From the IMG/VR virus record IMGVR_UViG_3300032278_000027, positions 1 to 42,161 of that record: a DNA stretch of 42,161 nt; one strand, given 5' to 3'. Positions 19,815 to 28,475 of the stretch are shown piece by piece. The notes under the pieces were generated by a model. That model made no database searches, was not told the DNA's origin, and was given only the letters and a program-made list of their open reading frames with translations. The stretch comes from a virus. The position numbers were made by a program, and so were the translations under genes. Position 1 is the stretch's first letter; each line of letters starts with the position of its first letter.

Positions 19815-21838
19815 TGAACGAACCGACCACCCCCGAAGAACTGGCGGCAATTCTCAAGCGAGAGTTTGAAGCGGCTGACGATTACCACGATCAGCTAGAG
19901 CCGTTGCAGGAAGCCGCGTTTCGCTATTACGAAGCGCAGCCCTTCGGGAACGAACTGGATGGCCGGTCGCAGATCGTCCTGCCGGATGTGCAGGAAACCA
20001 TCGACGCGATGCTTGGGGTCATCCTCAAGATGTTCGTCTCTGGCGACCGCGTGGTCGAGTTTGAAGCGACCAATGAGGAAGACGAGCAGGCTGCGGACGA
20101 TGCAACCGCCACGCTCGATTACGTCTTCATGCGGCAACAGGATGGCTATCGCGTCCTGAACGACTTTGTTCTCGACGCATTGCAGCGCAAGCTTGGCATC
20201 TTCAAGTCAACGTGCATCGAGGAAGAGAAGGTATCTCGGCAGTGGTTCGAGATACAGGACGAAGCGCAGCTTGGTATGCTGCCCGAGAATGCGGAGATCG
20301 AGGCCGAGCGCGAAGGCGAAACCGGCATTCGCATTCTGGTCAAGACGCAACGCACCATCAAGCGTTATACCATCGTCGCTGTCCCGACTTCGGAATACCG
20401 CTTCACGCCCACGGCAAGCCATGAGGACTGCGCAGACTATCAGGCGCATGTGCGCCCGGTCACGCGCTCCGAACTGGTCGAGATGGGCTTCGACGCGGAT
20501 CAGGCTTATGCCCTGCCTGCATGGAGCCGTGAGCTTCACGACCGGCAGGAGTCCAACAACCTCGACAACTTCAACACCGAGGAAAGCACGGCTGCGCTTG
20601 AGAAGGTGCTGCTATGCGAGGAATACGCGCACATTGATGTGGACGGCGACGGGATCGCCGAACTGGTCAAGTGCTTCCGCGTCGAGAATGAAATCCTGCT
20701 GGACGCATCGACGGGTGAGCCTTCGATCGAGACGGTTGACGAGCCGCCGTTTAGCGTAGGCACGCCGTATCCGCGCCAGCATCGCCTTGTGGGCTATTCG
20801 CTGGCCGACAAGGGCATGGACCTGCAATTCCTACGCAGCCAGACCGCGCGCCAGATGATCGACGGCATGGCGTTTGCCAATATGCCGCGCCCGATTGTGG
20901 ATATGACGCAGGCAAGCGACGAGACGCTTGACGACCTGCTGAATCCGATCCCCGGCAGTCCTGTTCGCGCCAATGGCCCGAGTGCTGTTGTCCCGCTGCA
21001 ATCGACCTTCAACGTGGGCGACAGCCTCCAGGTGATGGAGTGGGTCAGCCGCGAGAAGGAAGGCCGCTCGAACGTAGGCCGCGCGACTGCGACGCTGGAT
21101 GAGAACAGCATGAACCCGCAGACCGCGACCGAGTTTGCGGGGCGCGAGGGTAAGGCAGAGACGGGGCAGGAATACATTGCCCGCAATATGGCCGAGGCAT
21201 TGGCCCGTGCGTTCGGCAAGCTTTACCGCCTGATGCGTGTTGAGGCCGAGCCGATGCGGATCAAGGTCGATGGCAAGTATCGCGTCATCGACCCGTCAAC
21301 GTGGCCTGAAGACACACACGTTCGCGTGAATGTCGGTCTGGGCAATGGCAATAAAGACCGGCGCATTCAGTCGCGAATGGCGCTTGCTGGCCTTATGGCG
21401 CAAGGCACCGAGATTGGCGAGGTCGGCCTCGAGCATCGCTTTAACATGATCGACGGTCTTGTGCGTGACATGGGCATCGGCCAAGGCGACGAGTATTGGA
21501 GCAAGCCGCCCGAGCCGCGGATCGACCCGGCAACTGGCCAGCCCGTCCCGCCGCCTGAAAAACCCGACCCCGCAGAGATTGAGGCTCAGCAGCAAGCGGC
21601 ACTTAAGGAGCGCGAACAAGCAGCCCGCGAGCAGGAAATGCAGGGCAAACTGATGATCGAGCAGTTCAAGGCCGAAAAGGAGGCCGAACGCCAAGAGGCC
21701 AAGCAGAACCATGAGATGGCGCTCGCAGAGCAGCGCGCCGCTTGGGAGGCTGATTTGGCCGAGCGTAAGGCTGCTTGGGAAGCCGAGTACAAAAAGAACA
21801 TGACCGACAATAAGCCGGGTGGATCGCTTGCGGCCTGA
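19814..21838 (+). CDS. portal protein
   Basis: 674 residues, the length of large podovirus portals. The N-terminus (LQEAAFRYYEAQPFGNELDGRS, VLPDVQETIDAMLGVILKMF) and the middle (PYPRQHRLVGYSLADKGMDLQ, MANMPRPIVD region) match the portal family. Residues 585-674 are a Glu/Gln/Ala/Lys-rich helix that would form a long coiled barrel. It forms the dodecameric ring at the capsid vertex. The start ATG overlaps the terminase stop by one base. Confidence 0.93.
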   Translation: MNEPTTPEELAAILKREFEAADDYHDQLEPLQEAAFRYYEAQPFGNELDGRSQIVLPDVQETIDAMLGVILKMFVSGDRVVEFEATNEEDEQAADDATATLDYVFMRQQDGYRVLNDFVLDALQRKLGIFKSTCIEEEKVSRQWFEIQDEAQLGMLPENAEIEAEREGETGIRILVKTQRTIKRYTIVAVPTSEYRFTPTASHEDCADYQAHVRPVTRSELVEMGFDADQAYALPAWSRELHDRQESNNLDNFNTEESTAALEKVLLCEEYAHIDVDGDGIAELVKCFRVENEILLDASTGEPSIETVDEPPFSVGTPYPRQHRLVGYSLADKGMDLQFLRSQTARQMIDGMAFANMPRPIVDMTQASDETLDDLLNPIPGSPVRANGPSAVVPLQSTFNVGDSLQVMEWVSREKEGRSNVGRATATLDENSMNPQTATEFAGREGKAETGQEYIARNMAEALARAFGKLYRLMRVEAEPMRIKVDGKYRVIDPSTWPEDTHVRVNVGLGNGNKDRRIQSRMALAGLMAQGTEIGEVGLEHRFNMIDGLVRDMGIGQGDEYWSKPPEPRIDPATGQPVPPPEKPDPAEIEAQQQAALKEREQAAREQEMQGKLMIEQFKAEKEAERQEAKQNHEMALAEQRAAWEADLAERKAAWEAEYKKNMTDNKPGGSLAA

Positions 21839-21860
21839 CTAGAACAGGTGTAGAACGTTC

Positions 21861-21893
21861 GGGCGGCAATGGTGCGCTAACACCACGCCGCCC
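21861..21893 (+). other. hairpin between portal and HNH genes
   Basis: GGGCGGC (21861-21867) pairs with GCCGCCC (21887-21893), with an inner GGTG/CACC stem. No T run follows, so it is not a simple terminator. It may stabilise the 3' end of the portal message or mark the left border of the inserted endonuclease gene. Confidence 0.5.
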
Positions 21894-21920
21894 TAACCGA
21901 AACGATCATGCGAGGATCGA

Positions 21921-22466
21921 ATGGCTAAGAAGCCCTTACCTACACCAAGTGAATTGCGTCAACTGCTCCGCTATGAGCCGGAGACGGGTAAACTGTATTG
22001 GCTAAAGCGCGGGCCGGAATGGTTCGAGAAGGCCCGGTTGCGGAAGACGTGGAATACGCGCTTTGCTGGACGCGAGGCTGGTATGCGAGGGCCGTATGGC
22101 TATCCGCTGGTCGAGGTTCTCGGCAGCACACCAATTGCGGCGCATAGGATTATATGGGCGCTCGTCTACGGGCGGTGGCCTGGCGAAGTCGATCACATAG
22201 ACGGGGATAGGCAGAACAATCTGCTAGAGAACCTCCGCGAAGTTTCACACGCTGAGAATATGCGTAACGTCAAGCGACCATTGCACAACACCTCCGGCGC
22301 AAGCGGGGTGTCATTCAATAAGCGGAATGGCAGGTGGCGCGCCTATATCACGGTCGAGCAGCGGCAGAGGTCGCTGGGCCATCACGAAACGTTTGAGCAG
22401 GCACTTGCTGCCCGCCAGCGCGCCGAAAGGGAGTATGGCTTCCATGAAAACCACGGGCGTCCGTAG
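21921..22466 (+). CDS. HNH homing endonuclease with AP2 domain
   Basis: 181 residues. An N-terminal region LLRYEPETGKLYWLKR is followed by the HNH core HRIIWALVYGRWPGEVDHIDGDRQNNLLENLRE, then a SGVSFNKRNGRWRAYITVEQ AP2-type DNA-binding domain (near 125-175). These are free-standing homing endonucleases. Here it sits between portal and capsid genes, the classic place for such selfish insertions, and it is flanked by a hairpin. Ribosome site GAGGATCG before ATG. Confidence 0.92.
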   Translation: MAKKPLPTPSELRQLLRYEPETGKLYWLKRGPEWFEKARLRKTWNTRFAGREAGMRGPYGYPLVEVLGSTPIAAHRIIWALVYGRWPGEVDHIDGDRQNNLLENLREVSHAENMRNVKRPLHNTSGASGVSFNKRNGRWRAYITVEQRQRSLGHHETFEQALAARQRAEREYGFHENHGRP

Positions 22467-22824
22467 CCTAGTCACCCGCCTCATCCTCTGGCTGTGCGCC
22501 CGTTTTGATGTGTGGCCCATTGACGAGGCCCGCATTCAGATGGGTGACGACGCCAAGGCCCGTTCCGTGCGCTGGCAGGAGTTTGCCCGCGAGGATGGCG
22601 GCTTGTTCGACATGATCGAGGCCATGCGGACGAAAGCCTTTGAGGAATACAGTGCCCTCCCCCCTGCGGCCCATGCCGAGCGGGATTATCTGGCGCTGAG
22701 CGACCGCAACCTTCGCGCGCTGAAGCAGCGAGTGGTTAGCGTGATCGCAGCCGGAGAGATTGCAGAGAAAAACGACGCCATGCGCCAGCGTATGGGCGTT
22801 GTTCCAGCACGCAAGAGCGTGTGA
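22444..22824 (+). CDS. hypothetical protein, 126 residues
   Basis: ATG chosen ten bases after GGGAG; it overlaps the endonuclease gene by 23 bases. A hydrophobic N-terminal segment (SLVTRLILWLCARFDVWPI) could be a membrane anchor or an amphipathic helix; the rest is helical (LALSDRNLRALKQRVVSVI). In phages of this type a small protein of unknown role often precedes the scaffold. No family is recognised. Confidence 0.65.
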   Translation: MKTTGVRSLVTRLILWLCARFDVWPIDEARIQMGDDAKARSVRWQEFAREDGGLFDMIEAMRTKAFEEYSALPPAAHAERDYLALSDRNLRALKQRVVSVIAAGEIAEKNDAMRQRMGVVPARKSV

Positions 22825-22847
22825 AGCCGCCCCTAGCGGGCATCCCC

Positions 22848-22861
22848 ACGTCGCGAGACGT
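22848..22861 (+). other. GNRA-loop hairpin before scaffold gene
   Basis: ACGTC-GCGA-GACGT, a perfect five-bp stem with a GNRA tetraloop 17 bases before the scaffold ATG. A near copy (GCGTC-GTGA-GACGC) occurs at 23917-23930 before the capsid gene. Confidence 0.55.
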
Positions 22862-22878
22862 TACCAAGGACGATGACA

Positions 22879-23901
22879 ATGGCCCATTCGGACGCAAGTT
22901 CGGAAGCTGTTGCAGCGCCTGTAAGCCATACGGTTGACAGCGCGGCGGCGGCTCTTTCGAGTGTATTTCAGAGCGCGGAGCCTGAAGAGGACCCCCGCGA
23001 GGACGTTGGGGAAGACCCCAACGTAAACGACGAGATTGTCGAGGAAGAGTTTGACGAAGGCGACGAGCCGGAAGCGGACGAAACCGACGACGAACAGGAA
23101 GACGAGCAGGACGAACCGGAAACGGCCATCGAAGCGCCCGTTAGCCTGAAAGCGGACGAGAAAGCGGAATTTGCCAGCCTCCCCAAAGAGGCCCAGGATT
23201 TTGTGACCCGCCTTGAACAGCGCCGCAATCAAGACGTTCAGAACGTCACTACGAAAGCAGCAGAGGCCCAGCGTCAGGCGGAAGCCAAGGCAGCCAATGC
23301 TAACAAGGAAGCCGAGGTTCGGTTCGGACAGCAGTTAAAGGCCGTTGCGGATGCTTTTGCACCCCAGCAGCCCAACCCTGCCAACTTCCAGACCATCGAG
23401 CAGTTCCAGCGCGCACAGACGCAGTTCGAGTATGACAAGGCCCAGCATGACGAGTTCATGCAGCAAGTCACTCAGATTGGCGTCGAGACTGACGAGATGA
23501 AGGCCGAGCGGATCAAGGCCCGCGACGCTGAACTCATGAAGATCCCAGAGATTGCCAACGAGGAAACCCGCGACGGGTTTATCAAGGGCGCGTTCGCTGT
23601 GGCAGCGGAGCTTGGTTACGATCAGGCCGACCTTGCCGAATACATGGACGCAAGCGACCTCAAGGCGCTCGGGATGGCCGCGAAGTGGAAGGCTGACAGC
23701 GAAAAGCTGGCCAAGCTGGAAGCCAAGGGCCTCGAACGAAAGCGCGACCCCAAGACCGGCAAGTTCCGGTCCCTGAAGCCCGGTGCTGCCCAGCCTCGCC
23801 AGAGCAGCGGCAATCGTGCTTATTCTGAAGCAAAGCAGCGCCTCGCCAAGTCCGGTTCGGTCGATGATGCGGCGGCTGCGTTCAAGGCAATCCTCTCCTA
23901 G
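22879..23901 (+). CDS. capsid scaffold protein
   Basis: 340 residues. ATG preceded by AAGGA at eight bases; another ATG six bases earlier is too close to it. After 60 residues the protein is extremely acidic (EEEFDEGDEPEADETDDEQE) and then becomes long amphipathic helices (TTKAAEAQRQAEAKAANANKE). This composition and its position directly before the major capsid gene identify a scaffold, which guides procapsid assembly and leaves before or during packaging. The basic C-terminal part (KRDPKTGKFRSLKPG, SEAKQRLAKSG) would contact the shell. Confidence 0.88.
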   Translation: MAHSDASSEAVAAPVSHTVDSAAAALSSVFQSAEPEEDPREDVGEDPNVNDEIVEEEFDEGDEPEADETDDEQEDEQDEPETAIEAPVSLKADEKAEFASLPKEAQDFVTRLEQRRNQDVQNVTTKAAEAQRQAEAKAANANKEAEVRFGQQLKAVADAFAPQQPNPANFQTIEQFQRAQTQFEYDKAQHDEFMQQVTQIGVETDEMKAERIKARDAELMKIPEIANEETRDGFIKGAFAVAAELGYDQADLAEYMDASDLKALGMAAKWKADSEKLAKLEAKGLERKRDPKTGKFRSLKPGAAQPRQSSGNRAYSEAKQRLAKSGSVDDAAAAFKAILS

Positions 23902-23916
23902 AGGATCACAAACCCT

Positions 23917-23930
23917 GCGTCGTGAGACGC
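23917..23930 (+). other. GNRA-loop hairpin before capsid gene
   Basis: GCGTC-GTGA-GACGC, a five-bp stem and GNRA loop 52 bases before the capsid ATG. A second stem (CGGCCTC-TTGC-GAGG-GGCCG, about 23940-23960) follows. It could be an mRNA processing or stabilising signal; the second occurrence at 22848 supports a function. Confidence 0.5.
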
Positions 23931-23981
23931 GACCCTTCCCCGGCCTCTTGCGAGGGGCCGTAACCAAGATGGATTACTCAC

Positions 23982-24950
23982 ATGGCTGTTCCGACTAACA
24001 CGGTCCAGACCTTCTCGCGCACCAACATCCGCGAGGATCTGACCAACATCATCTCCAATATCTCGCCGGTGGACACCCCGTTCATCTCGAATATTGGCAC
24101 CGCCAAGGCAAAGCAGCGTCTGCACGAATGGCAGATCGACACGCTCGCCGCCGCCAACAGCGATAACAAGACCGTTGAAGGCGACGACGCCACGGTCGAT
24201 ACCGCACCGGCTTCGAGCCGCCGTAACAACTACACCCAGCTCATGGACAAGGTTGTGTCGGTGTCCTCGACCTCGCGTGCGGTCGATAACGCTGGCTACG
24301 CTGACGAACTGGCATACCAGGTCAGCAAGAAGGCCAAGGAACTCAAGCGCGACATGGAAAAGCGCGCTTGCGACAACAAGGCCGCTGTTCCGGGTGGCGC
24401 ATCGACTGCCGGTGAAACCGCTGGCGCTGTTGCATTCATCACCACGAACGCCTCGCGTGGCGCTACCGGCGCTGACGGCACCCTGTCGGGCACGACCTCG
24501 GGTTACGTCAACGCTGCTGCCACCAACGGCACGCTGCGCACCTTCACGGAAGACCTCCTGAAGGACGTTCTGCACGACGCTTGGGATGCTGGCGGTGAAC
24601 CCCGCATGGCTCTCATGTCGGGCACGCTGAAGCAGACCGCTTCGACGTTCACCGGTATTGCCGACATCCGCAAGGAAGCTGGCAACGGTCAGGCCACCAT
24701 CATCGGTGCGGCTGACGTTTACGTGTCGGACTTCGGGGACATTTCGTTCGTCCCGTCGCGCTTCACCACGGGCCGCGACGTTCTGGTCATCGACCCGTCG
24801 CTTTGGAAGGTTGCAGACCTCCAGGGCTACAGCCTGACCGACCTCGCCAAGACCGGTCACAGCGACAAGAAGATGCTGAGCCGCGAATGGACGCTGGTCT
24901 GTCAGAACGAAGCTGGCAACGGCGTCGTTGCGGACGTGGAACCCGCATAA
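23982..24950 (+). CDS. major capsid protein, SU10 type
   Basis: 322 residues. It begins NTVQTFSRTNIREDLTNIISNISPVDTPFISNIG, then EWQIDTLAAANSDN, KTVEGDDATV and NYTQLMDKVVSVSS. This matches the SU10 major capsid protein family (DUF5309), a HK97-like fold found in podoviruses. High Ala and Thr and few rare codons suggest strong expression. It is followed by an intrinsic terminator, so the most abundant message may end here. Confidence 0.93.
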   Translation: MAVPTNTVQTFSRTNIREDLTNIISNISPVDTPFISNIGTAKAKQRLHEWQIDTLAAANSDNKTVEGDDATVDTAPASSRRNNYTQLMDKVVSVSSTSRAVDNAGYADELAYQVSKKAKELKRDMEKRACDNKAAVPGGASTAGETAGAVAFITTNASRGATGADGTLSGTTSGYVNAAATNGTLRTFTEDLLKDVLHDAWDAGGEPRMALMSGTLKQTASTFTGIADIRKEAGNGQATIIGAADVYVSDFGDISFVPSRFTTGRDVLVIDPSLWKVADLQGYSLTDLAKTGHSDKKMLSREWTLVCQNEAGNGVVADVEPA

Positions 24951-24956
24951 TCTAAC

Positions 24957-24988
24957 GGGGTCGGGCTTTCGGGTCCGGCCCCTCTTTT
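24957..24988 (+). terminator. intrinsic terminator after major capsid gene
   Basis: GGGGTCGG (24957-24964) pairs with CCGGCCCC (24975-24982) with one G-U, followed by TCTTTT. The stem lies seven bases after the capsid stop and would lower expression of the genes beyond. Confidence 0.75.
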
Positions 24989-25002
24989 CATCGGAGGGCT
25001 AC

Positions 25003-25212
25003 ATGGCAGCCAAGAAGAAAAGCACCCGCTTTAGCAAGGGCACCCTCGACCATGACGGTGATGGCAAGATGGGGGGCTCGAGGAAGGCCGCTGCTGCCAC
25101 TGTCGCGGTCGATGGCGCTATCCACGATGGCAAGGGCGGCTATCTCGCCAAGGGCGATGAATTGCCCGCTAGTGCCGATCTGGAGAGCCTGAAGGCCAAG
25201 GGTTACGTCTGA
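25003..25212 (+). CDS. small hypothetical structural-region protein, 69 residues
   Basis: ATG with GGAGGG upstream. Lys/Gly-rich (KKKSTRFSKGTLDHDGDGKMGGS) with a repeated Asp-Gly pattern (HDGDGK, DGAIHDGKGG) reminiscent of calcium-binding loops, then LPASADLESLKAKGYV, the ending seen in small head-tail joining proteins. Function unknown. One-base overlap with the next gene. Confidence 0.68.
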   Translation: MAAKKKSTRFSKGTLDHDGDGKMGGSRKAAAATVAVDGAIHDGKGGYLAKGDELPASADLESLKAKGYV

Positions 25213-25529
25213 TGCGGCTGCTTGACGTTGACTCCTACGGCAACAAGCAATTCGTAGGGGCTGACAGCGACGGCAACATGGTCCTCAAGACCGAGTATGC
25301 CGACACGCAGGCCATTCTCAACCAGAACGCCCGCCTGCGCTCGAACGGCGCTGGCAATGGCAAGGAATGGAAGCTTGCCGCGTCCATCCCCCTGTCTCTC
25401 ATCATGAAGTGGAAAATCGAAGAGGGTGTTGACGCCTTCTCGAACGACCCTGCGCACAAGGCGAAGTTTCGGCGCTTGCTGAACGACCACCAATACAAGC
25501 TGCTGCGCATCTGGGAGGGTAACATCTGA
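25212..25529 (+). CDS. hypothetical virion protein, 105 residues
   Basis: The fold has a strand N-terminus (RLLDVDSYGNKQFVGADSDG) and helices PLSLIMKWKIEEGVDAFS and AKFRRLLNDHQYKLLRIWEG. Phages with SU10-type capsids carry a protein of this kind between the capsid gene and the adaptor; its role is not known. Overlaps neighbours by one base at both ends. Confidence 0.72.
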   Translation: MRLLDVDSYGNKQFVGADSDGNMVLKTEYADTQAILNQNARLRSNGAGNGKEWKLAASIPLSLIMKWKIEEGVDAFSNDPAHKAKFRRLLNDHQYKLLRIWEGNI

Positions 25530-26185
25530 TGGCCATCTCAATCGACACAAGCCCCGCCAACGCGATCAGCGACCTGAACGACCTTATCGTGGAGGTGCGC
25601 GATGAGATGGATGACGACGCATTCGCGGTGGACAAGATTTACCGCGCGATCACCCGCGCAGAGGCCATGTTCAACCGCGAACTGCGCTGCCCCAAGATGG
25701 AAACGGAATACCAGCTTGCGGTGACGAGCGAGCAGACCGAACTGCCGGTGGACTTTCTCCAGCTTCGCGCCGTGTATGCGGAAGGCTCGCCCGACAACCC
25801 GCTCGACAGCCTTTCCCCTGCTGGTCTGCGCCAACGGTATCAGGGCGTCGCTGGCACGCCCAAGGCATACGCTATCGAAAACCGCCGCCTGATTGTCGGG
25901 CCGGTGGGCGATGCGACCGCCACGCTGGTTTACTACGCCCGCATTCCTTCGCTGACCGAGGCCAACCCGTCGAACTGGCTGCTAGATGAGAATCCCGACC
26001 TGTATTTGCACCAAGTGCTGGCAATCCTGTTCAACAAGATTGGCGACAGCGAACGTGCGGCGGCGAATGCGACCTATGCGGCTGAGTTGCTGGCTTCGAT
26101 CAATGACAGCGGGAAGAAGAACCGCTGGGGCGCTGGCCCGCTGGTGCCGCGTGGCATTCAGCAGGTTTGGGGCGCGCGTGTCTGA
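25529..26185 (+). CDS. head-tail adaptor, gp4-like
   Basis: 218 residues, all helical at the start (NAISDLNDLIVEVRDEMDDDAF, VDKIYRAITRAEAMFNRELRC) and then ending LYLHQVLAILFNKIGDSERAA. The order resembles P22 gp4-type adaptors, which bind under the portal ring and receive the tail hub. The position (adaptor then hub) agrees. Assignment rests on this order and on the general pattern rather than on a decisive motif. Confidence 0.78.
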   Translation: MAISIDTSPANAISDLNDLIVEVRDEMDDDAFAVDKIYRAITRAEAMFNRELRCPKMETEYQLAVTSEQTELPVDFLQLRAVYAEGSPDNPLDSLSPAGLRQRYQGVAGTPKAYAIENRRLIVGPVGDATATLVYYARIPSLTEANPSNWLLDENPDLYLHQVLAILFNKIGDSERAAANATYAAELLASINDSGKKNRWGAGPLVPRGIQQVWGARV

Positions 26186-27588
26186 TGCGTTACCCGCTAG
26201 GCCCGTTTCACCCCGACAAGCTGCCGGGGCCGGGAATACTCACCCGCTGCGTCAATGCGCTCCCTGCCGAGGACGGCTATCGCGCGGTCGGTGACTTCCT
26301 GCCTATTTCGGATGCACTCCCTGCCGCTTTTCTAGGTGGCGCAAGCGTCAAGGCGAACGATGGCACGGCCTACCTGCTGGCGGGCACGGCAACGACGCTG
26401 AGCAAGCTTGCTGCGGGGGCGTGGTCTAACCTGCTGTCGGGCCTGACCGTCTCGGGCCGGTGGAAGTTCACCGCGTTTGGCGACTACGCCGTGGCGGTCA
26501 ACGGTGCGACGACATACGAGGTGGATCTAGTGGCCTCTACGGCTGCCGCCATCTCGGGCGCGCCCTCGTTCACCGATGTGTGCGTAGTGGGCGATCATGT
26601 GGTTGGCGCGCAGCCTGCGGGCAATATCCTGCGTGTGCGCTGGTCGGCATTCAACGATCACACAGGCTGGACGGTCGGCACCGATCAGTGCGGCGAATGG
26701 ACTGCGCTTGAAGGCGGTGAAGTCATGGGCGTGGCTGGCGGCGAATACGGGGTTATCCTCCAGCGCCACCGGCTGACCCGCATGGACCGCACCGGGGACG
26801 CATCTGCGCCGTTCGCGTTCGATCCCTACGGCCACAACTTCGGTTGCGCATCCAAGGCGTCGATTGTGACGCTCGACGATACGGTGTTCTACCTGTCCGA
26901 CCGTGGCTTTGCGGTATCGGAAAGCGGGCAGACCGTGCGCCCGATTGGCAATGAGCAATTCAGCAAGTCCTTCCGCGACGAGCTGGGGGAAGACGAGTTC
27001 GAGCGCATCTGGGCTGCGGTGGACCCGAAGAACACGCGCGTCGTGTGGGGCATCCCCGGCACGCTGGGGCGCGCTTGGATGTATGATTGGGCCTTGGACC
27101 GCGCCACGGTTATCGAGATACCGTTTGAGGGCATTTTCGAGGGCTTCGAGAACAGCCAGACGCTGGAAGAGGTAGCGGCAACCTACACCAACATCGACAC
27201 GATGCCATACAGCCTGGACGATCCTCGCTTCAGTGGCGGTGCCCCTCGCCTGTATTTCGTGCAGGATGGCAAGGTAGGCACGCTGGCGGGGGCTAACCTT
27301 GTCGCCAACTTTGTCAGCGGCAATGTGCGCGCTGGTGCGAATAACTACCGCATGTGGGCGGTCTGGCCTGAGACGGACGCTATATCTGGGGTAACGGTCA
27401 AAGTGACCGAGAAGCAGCGCCTTGGCGATGTGGGCAAGGTGCGCTCGGGCAGCAACATGCAGGCATCGGGCCGCATTCCGCTACGGGCGAACGGCAAGCA
27501 GTTTGTGTTCGATATTACGGTCAACGATCCCGACTGGACGTATTTCAACGCGGTCGAGCTTGAGGGTGGCGCTGGGGGTAAGCGATGA
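26185..27588 (+). CDS. tail hub / DNA stabilisation protein, gp10-like
   Basis: 467 residues. Start ATG in a TGATG overlap; a TTG 18 bases earlier is less likely. Repeating short strands (AYLLAGTATTLSKLAAGAW, WKFTAFGDYAVAVNGATTYEV, FTDVCVVGDHVVGAQPAG) suggest a beta-propeller; conserved GEWTALEGGEVMGVAGGEYG. This is the gp10-like hub of short-tailed phages, closing the head below the adaptor and carrying the fibres. Confidence 0.85.
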   Translation: MRYPLGPFHPDKLPGPGILTRCVNALPAEDGYRAVGDFLPISDALPAAFLGGASVKANDGTAYLLAGTATTLSKLAAGAWSNLLSGLTVSGRWKFTAFGDYAVAVNGATTYEVDLVASTAAAISGAPSFTDVCVVGDHVVGAQPAGNILRVRWSAFNDHTGWTVGTDQCGEWTALEGGEVMGVAGGEYGVILQRHRLTRMDRTGDASAPFAFDPYGHNFGCASKASIVTLDDTVFYLSDRGFAVSESGQTVRPIGNEQFSKSFRDELGEDEFERIWAAVDPKNTRVVWGIPGTLGRAWMYDWALDRATVIEIPFEGIFEGFENSQTLEEVAATYTNIDTMPYSLDDPRFSGGAPRLYFVQDGKVGTLAGANLVANFVSGNVRAGANNYRMWAVWPETDAISGVTVKVTEKQRLGDVGKVRSGSNMQASGRIPLRANGKQFVFDITVNDPDWTYFNAVELEGGAGGKR

Positions 27589-27623
27589 TTGAGGGTGTTA
27601 GAATCTAACCAACTAAGGTGAAT

Positions 27624-27830
27624 TTACTCGGCTTCGGGCGGTGTTGGCAGGGGCATCCAAAACTTCGGCCAGACCACCCGTCCCCCTTGCTGCTTCCATA
27701 TCGAGAGCCCGTCAACGGGCGCGATTGTGCGGATAACCCAAGGCCTGCCTGAGTGCTTCATTCTCCATGCGCCGATGACTTCCCGGCCATCACGTGGGGC
27801 GGTTTCAATTGGCTGCCAGTCGCCTTGCAT
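27624..27830 (-). CDS. DUF551-like protein, antisense to late operon
   Basis: 68 residues. ATG preceded by GGAG at seven to eight bases. It begins MQGDWQPIETAPRDGREVIG, followed by WVIRTIAPVDGLSIWKQQGG and WPKFWMPLPTPPE. WQPIETAPxDG is the signature of DUF551-like phage and prophage proteins of unknown function. It is a minus-strand gene inside the plus-strand tail operon, so it must have its own promoter (TTGTTC-N17-TACTCA is a weak candidate). Such genes are morons: they may be expressed from the lysogen. Confidence 0.78.
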   Translation of the reverse strand: MQGDWQPIETAPRDGREVIGAWRMKHSGRPWVIRTIAPVDGLSIWKQQGGRVVWPKFWMPLPTPPEAE

Positions 27831-27896
27831 GGCCTTGCTCCGTAAATGGTTCAAATATGGGCCTTGAGTAGCACGAATTAAGCGGAGGAACAAGGC

Positions 27897-28118
27897 ATGA
27901 CACTTCGCCGAATCCCGCCGCAGAACAATCGCGGGGACTGGCCCCGGCAGGTGGCCAAGCAGGGCAACGACAACGCCAACCGCCTGACCGCGCTGGAAAC
28001 GGCAACGGACTGGTCTGCGCTGGGCAACTACGCTGACGACACCGCTGCGGCTGCTGGCGGGGTGGAGATTGGCCAGCTTTATCACACCTCGGGCACCGTC
28101 AAGGTTCGCCTGTCGTGA
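27897..28118 (+). CDS. small virion-region protein, 73 residues
   Basis: ATG with GGAGG eight bases upstream. Polar (LRRIPPQNNRGDWPRQVAKQ) then WSALGNYADDTAAAAGGVEIG and a short beta end YHTSGTVKVRLS. It resembles short tail-proximal or fibre-attachment proteins but no family is certain. It restarts the late operon after the antisense gene, and its stop overlaps the next GTG. Confidence 0.7.
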   Translation: MTLRRIPPQNNRGDWPRQVAKQGNDNANRLTALETATDWSALGNYADDTAAAAGGVEIGQLYHTSGTVKVRLS

Positions 28119-28474
28119 TTACCACCGGATGGGATGCCTACCTGCCGTTCCGTGAGGACTTCGCGGCGCTCGCACCTGACAAGTATCCGGCTGAATACAT
28201 CGACTGCCAAGTGGCGGCGCACTTCTGGCAATGCTGGGGCGACGGACAAGCCGCAATCCTTGCGGAAGTCAAACAGTACCCTTCAGGCTTGCGGGAGGTC
28301 CACGGCATCGCCGCCGCCGGGGCACTGGAAAGCATCAAAGAGTTGATCCCGCTTGCCGAAGCATACGGCAGGCATGTGGGATGCACTGTCGCAAGCATTG
28401 AGAGCCGCGAAGGTTGGGCCAAGCTTCTGCCGGGATACGAAGTCGAGCAGATCAGAATAGTTAAGGGGTTGTAG
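28115..28474 (+). CDS. GNAT-like internal virion protein candidate
   Basis: 119 residues starting at GTG in a GTGA overlap. The pattern CQVAAHFWQCWGDGQAAILAEVK, PSGLREVHGIAAAGALESIKELIP, then GCTVASIESREGWAKLLPGYEVEQIRIVKGL is that of an acetyltransferase-like fold without the acetyl-CoA loop, as in T7 gp13-like proteins of podoviruses. If so it would be a small core or assembly protein, not an enzyme. Uncertain. Confidence 0.65.
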   Translation: MITTGWDAYLPFREDFAALAPDKYPAEYIDCQVAAHFWQCWGDGQAAILAEVKQYPSGLREVHGIAAAGALESIKELIPLAEAYGRHVGCTVASIESREGWAKLLPGYEVEQIRIVKGL

Positions 28475-28475
28475 G

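Noticed and set aside
27597-27609. Palindrome GTTAGA-A-TCTAAC after the hub gene
   Set aside because: No T run and only 13 bases; could be an operator or a weak terminator, but nothing else supports either.
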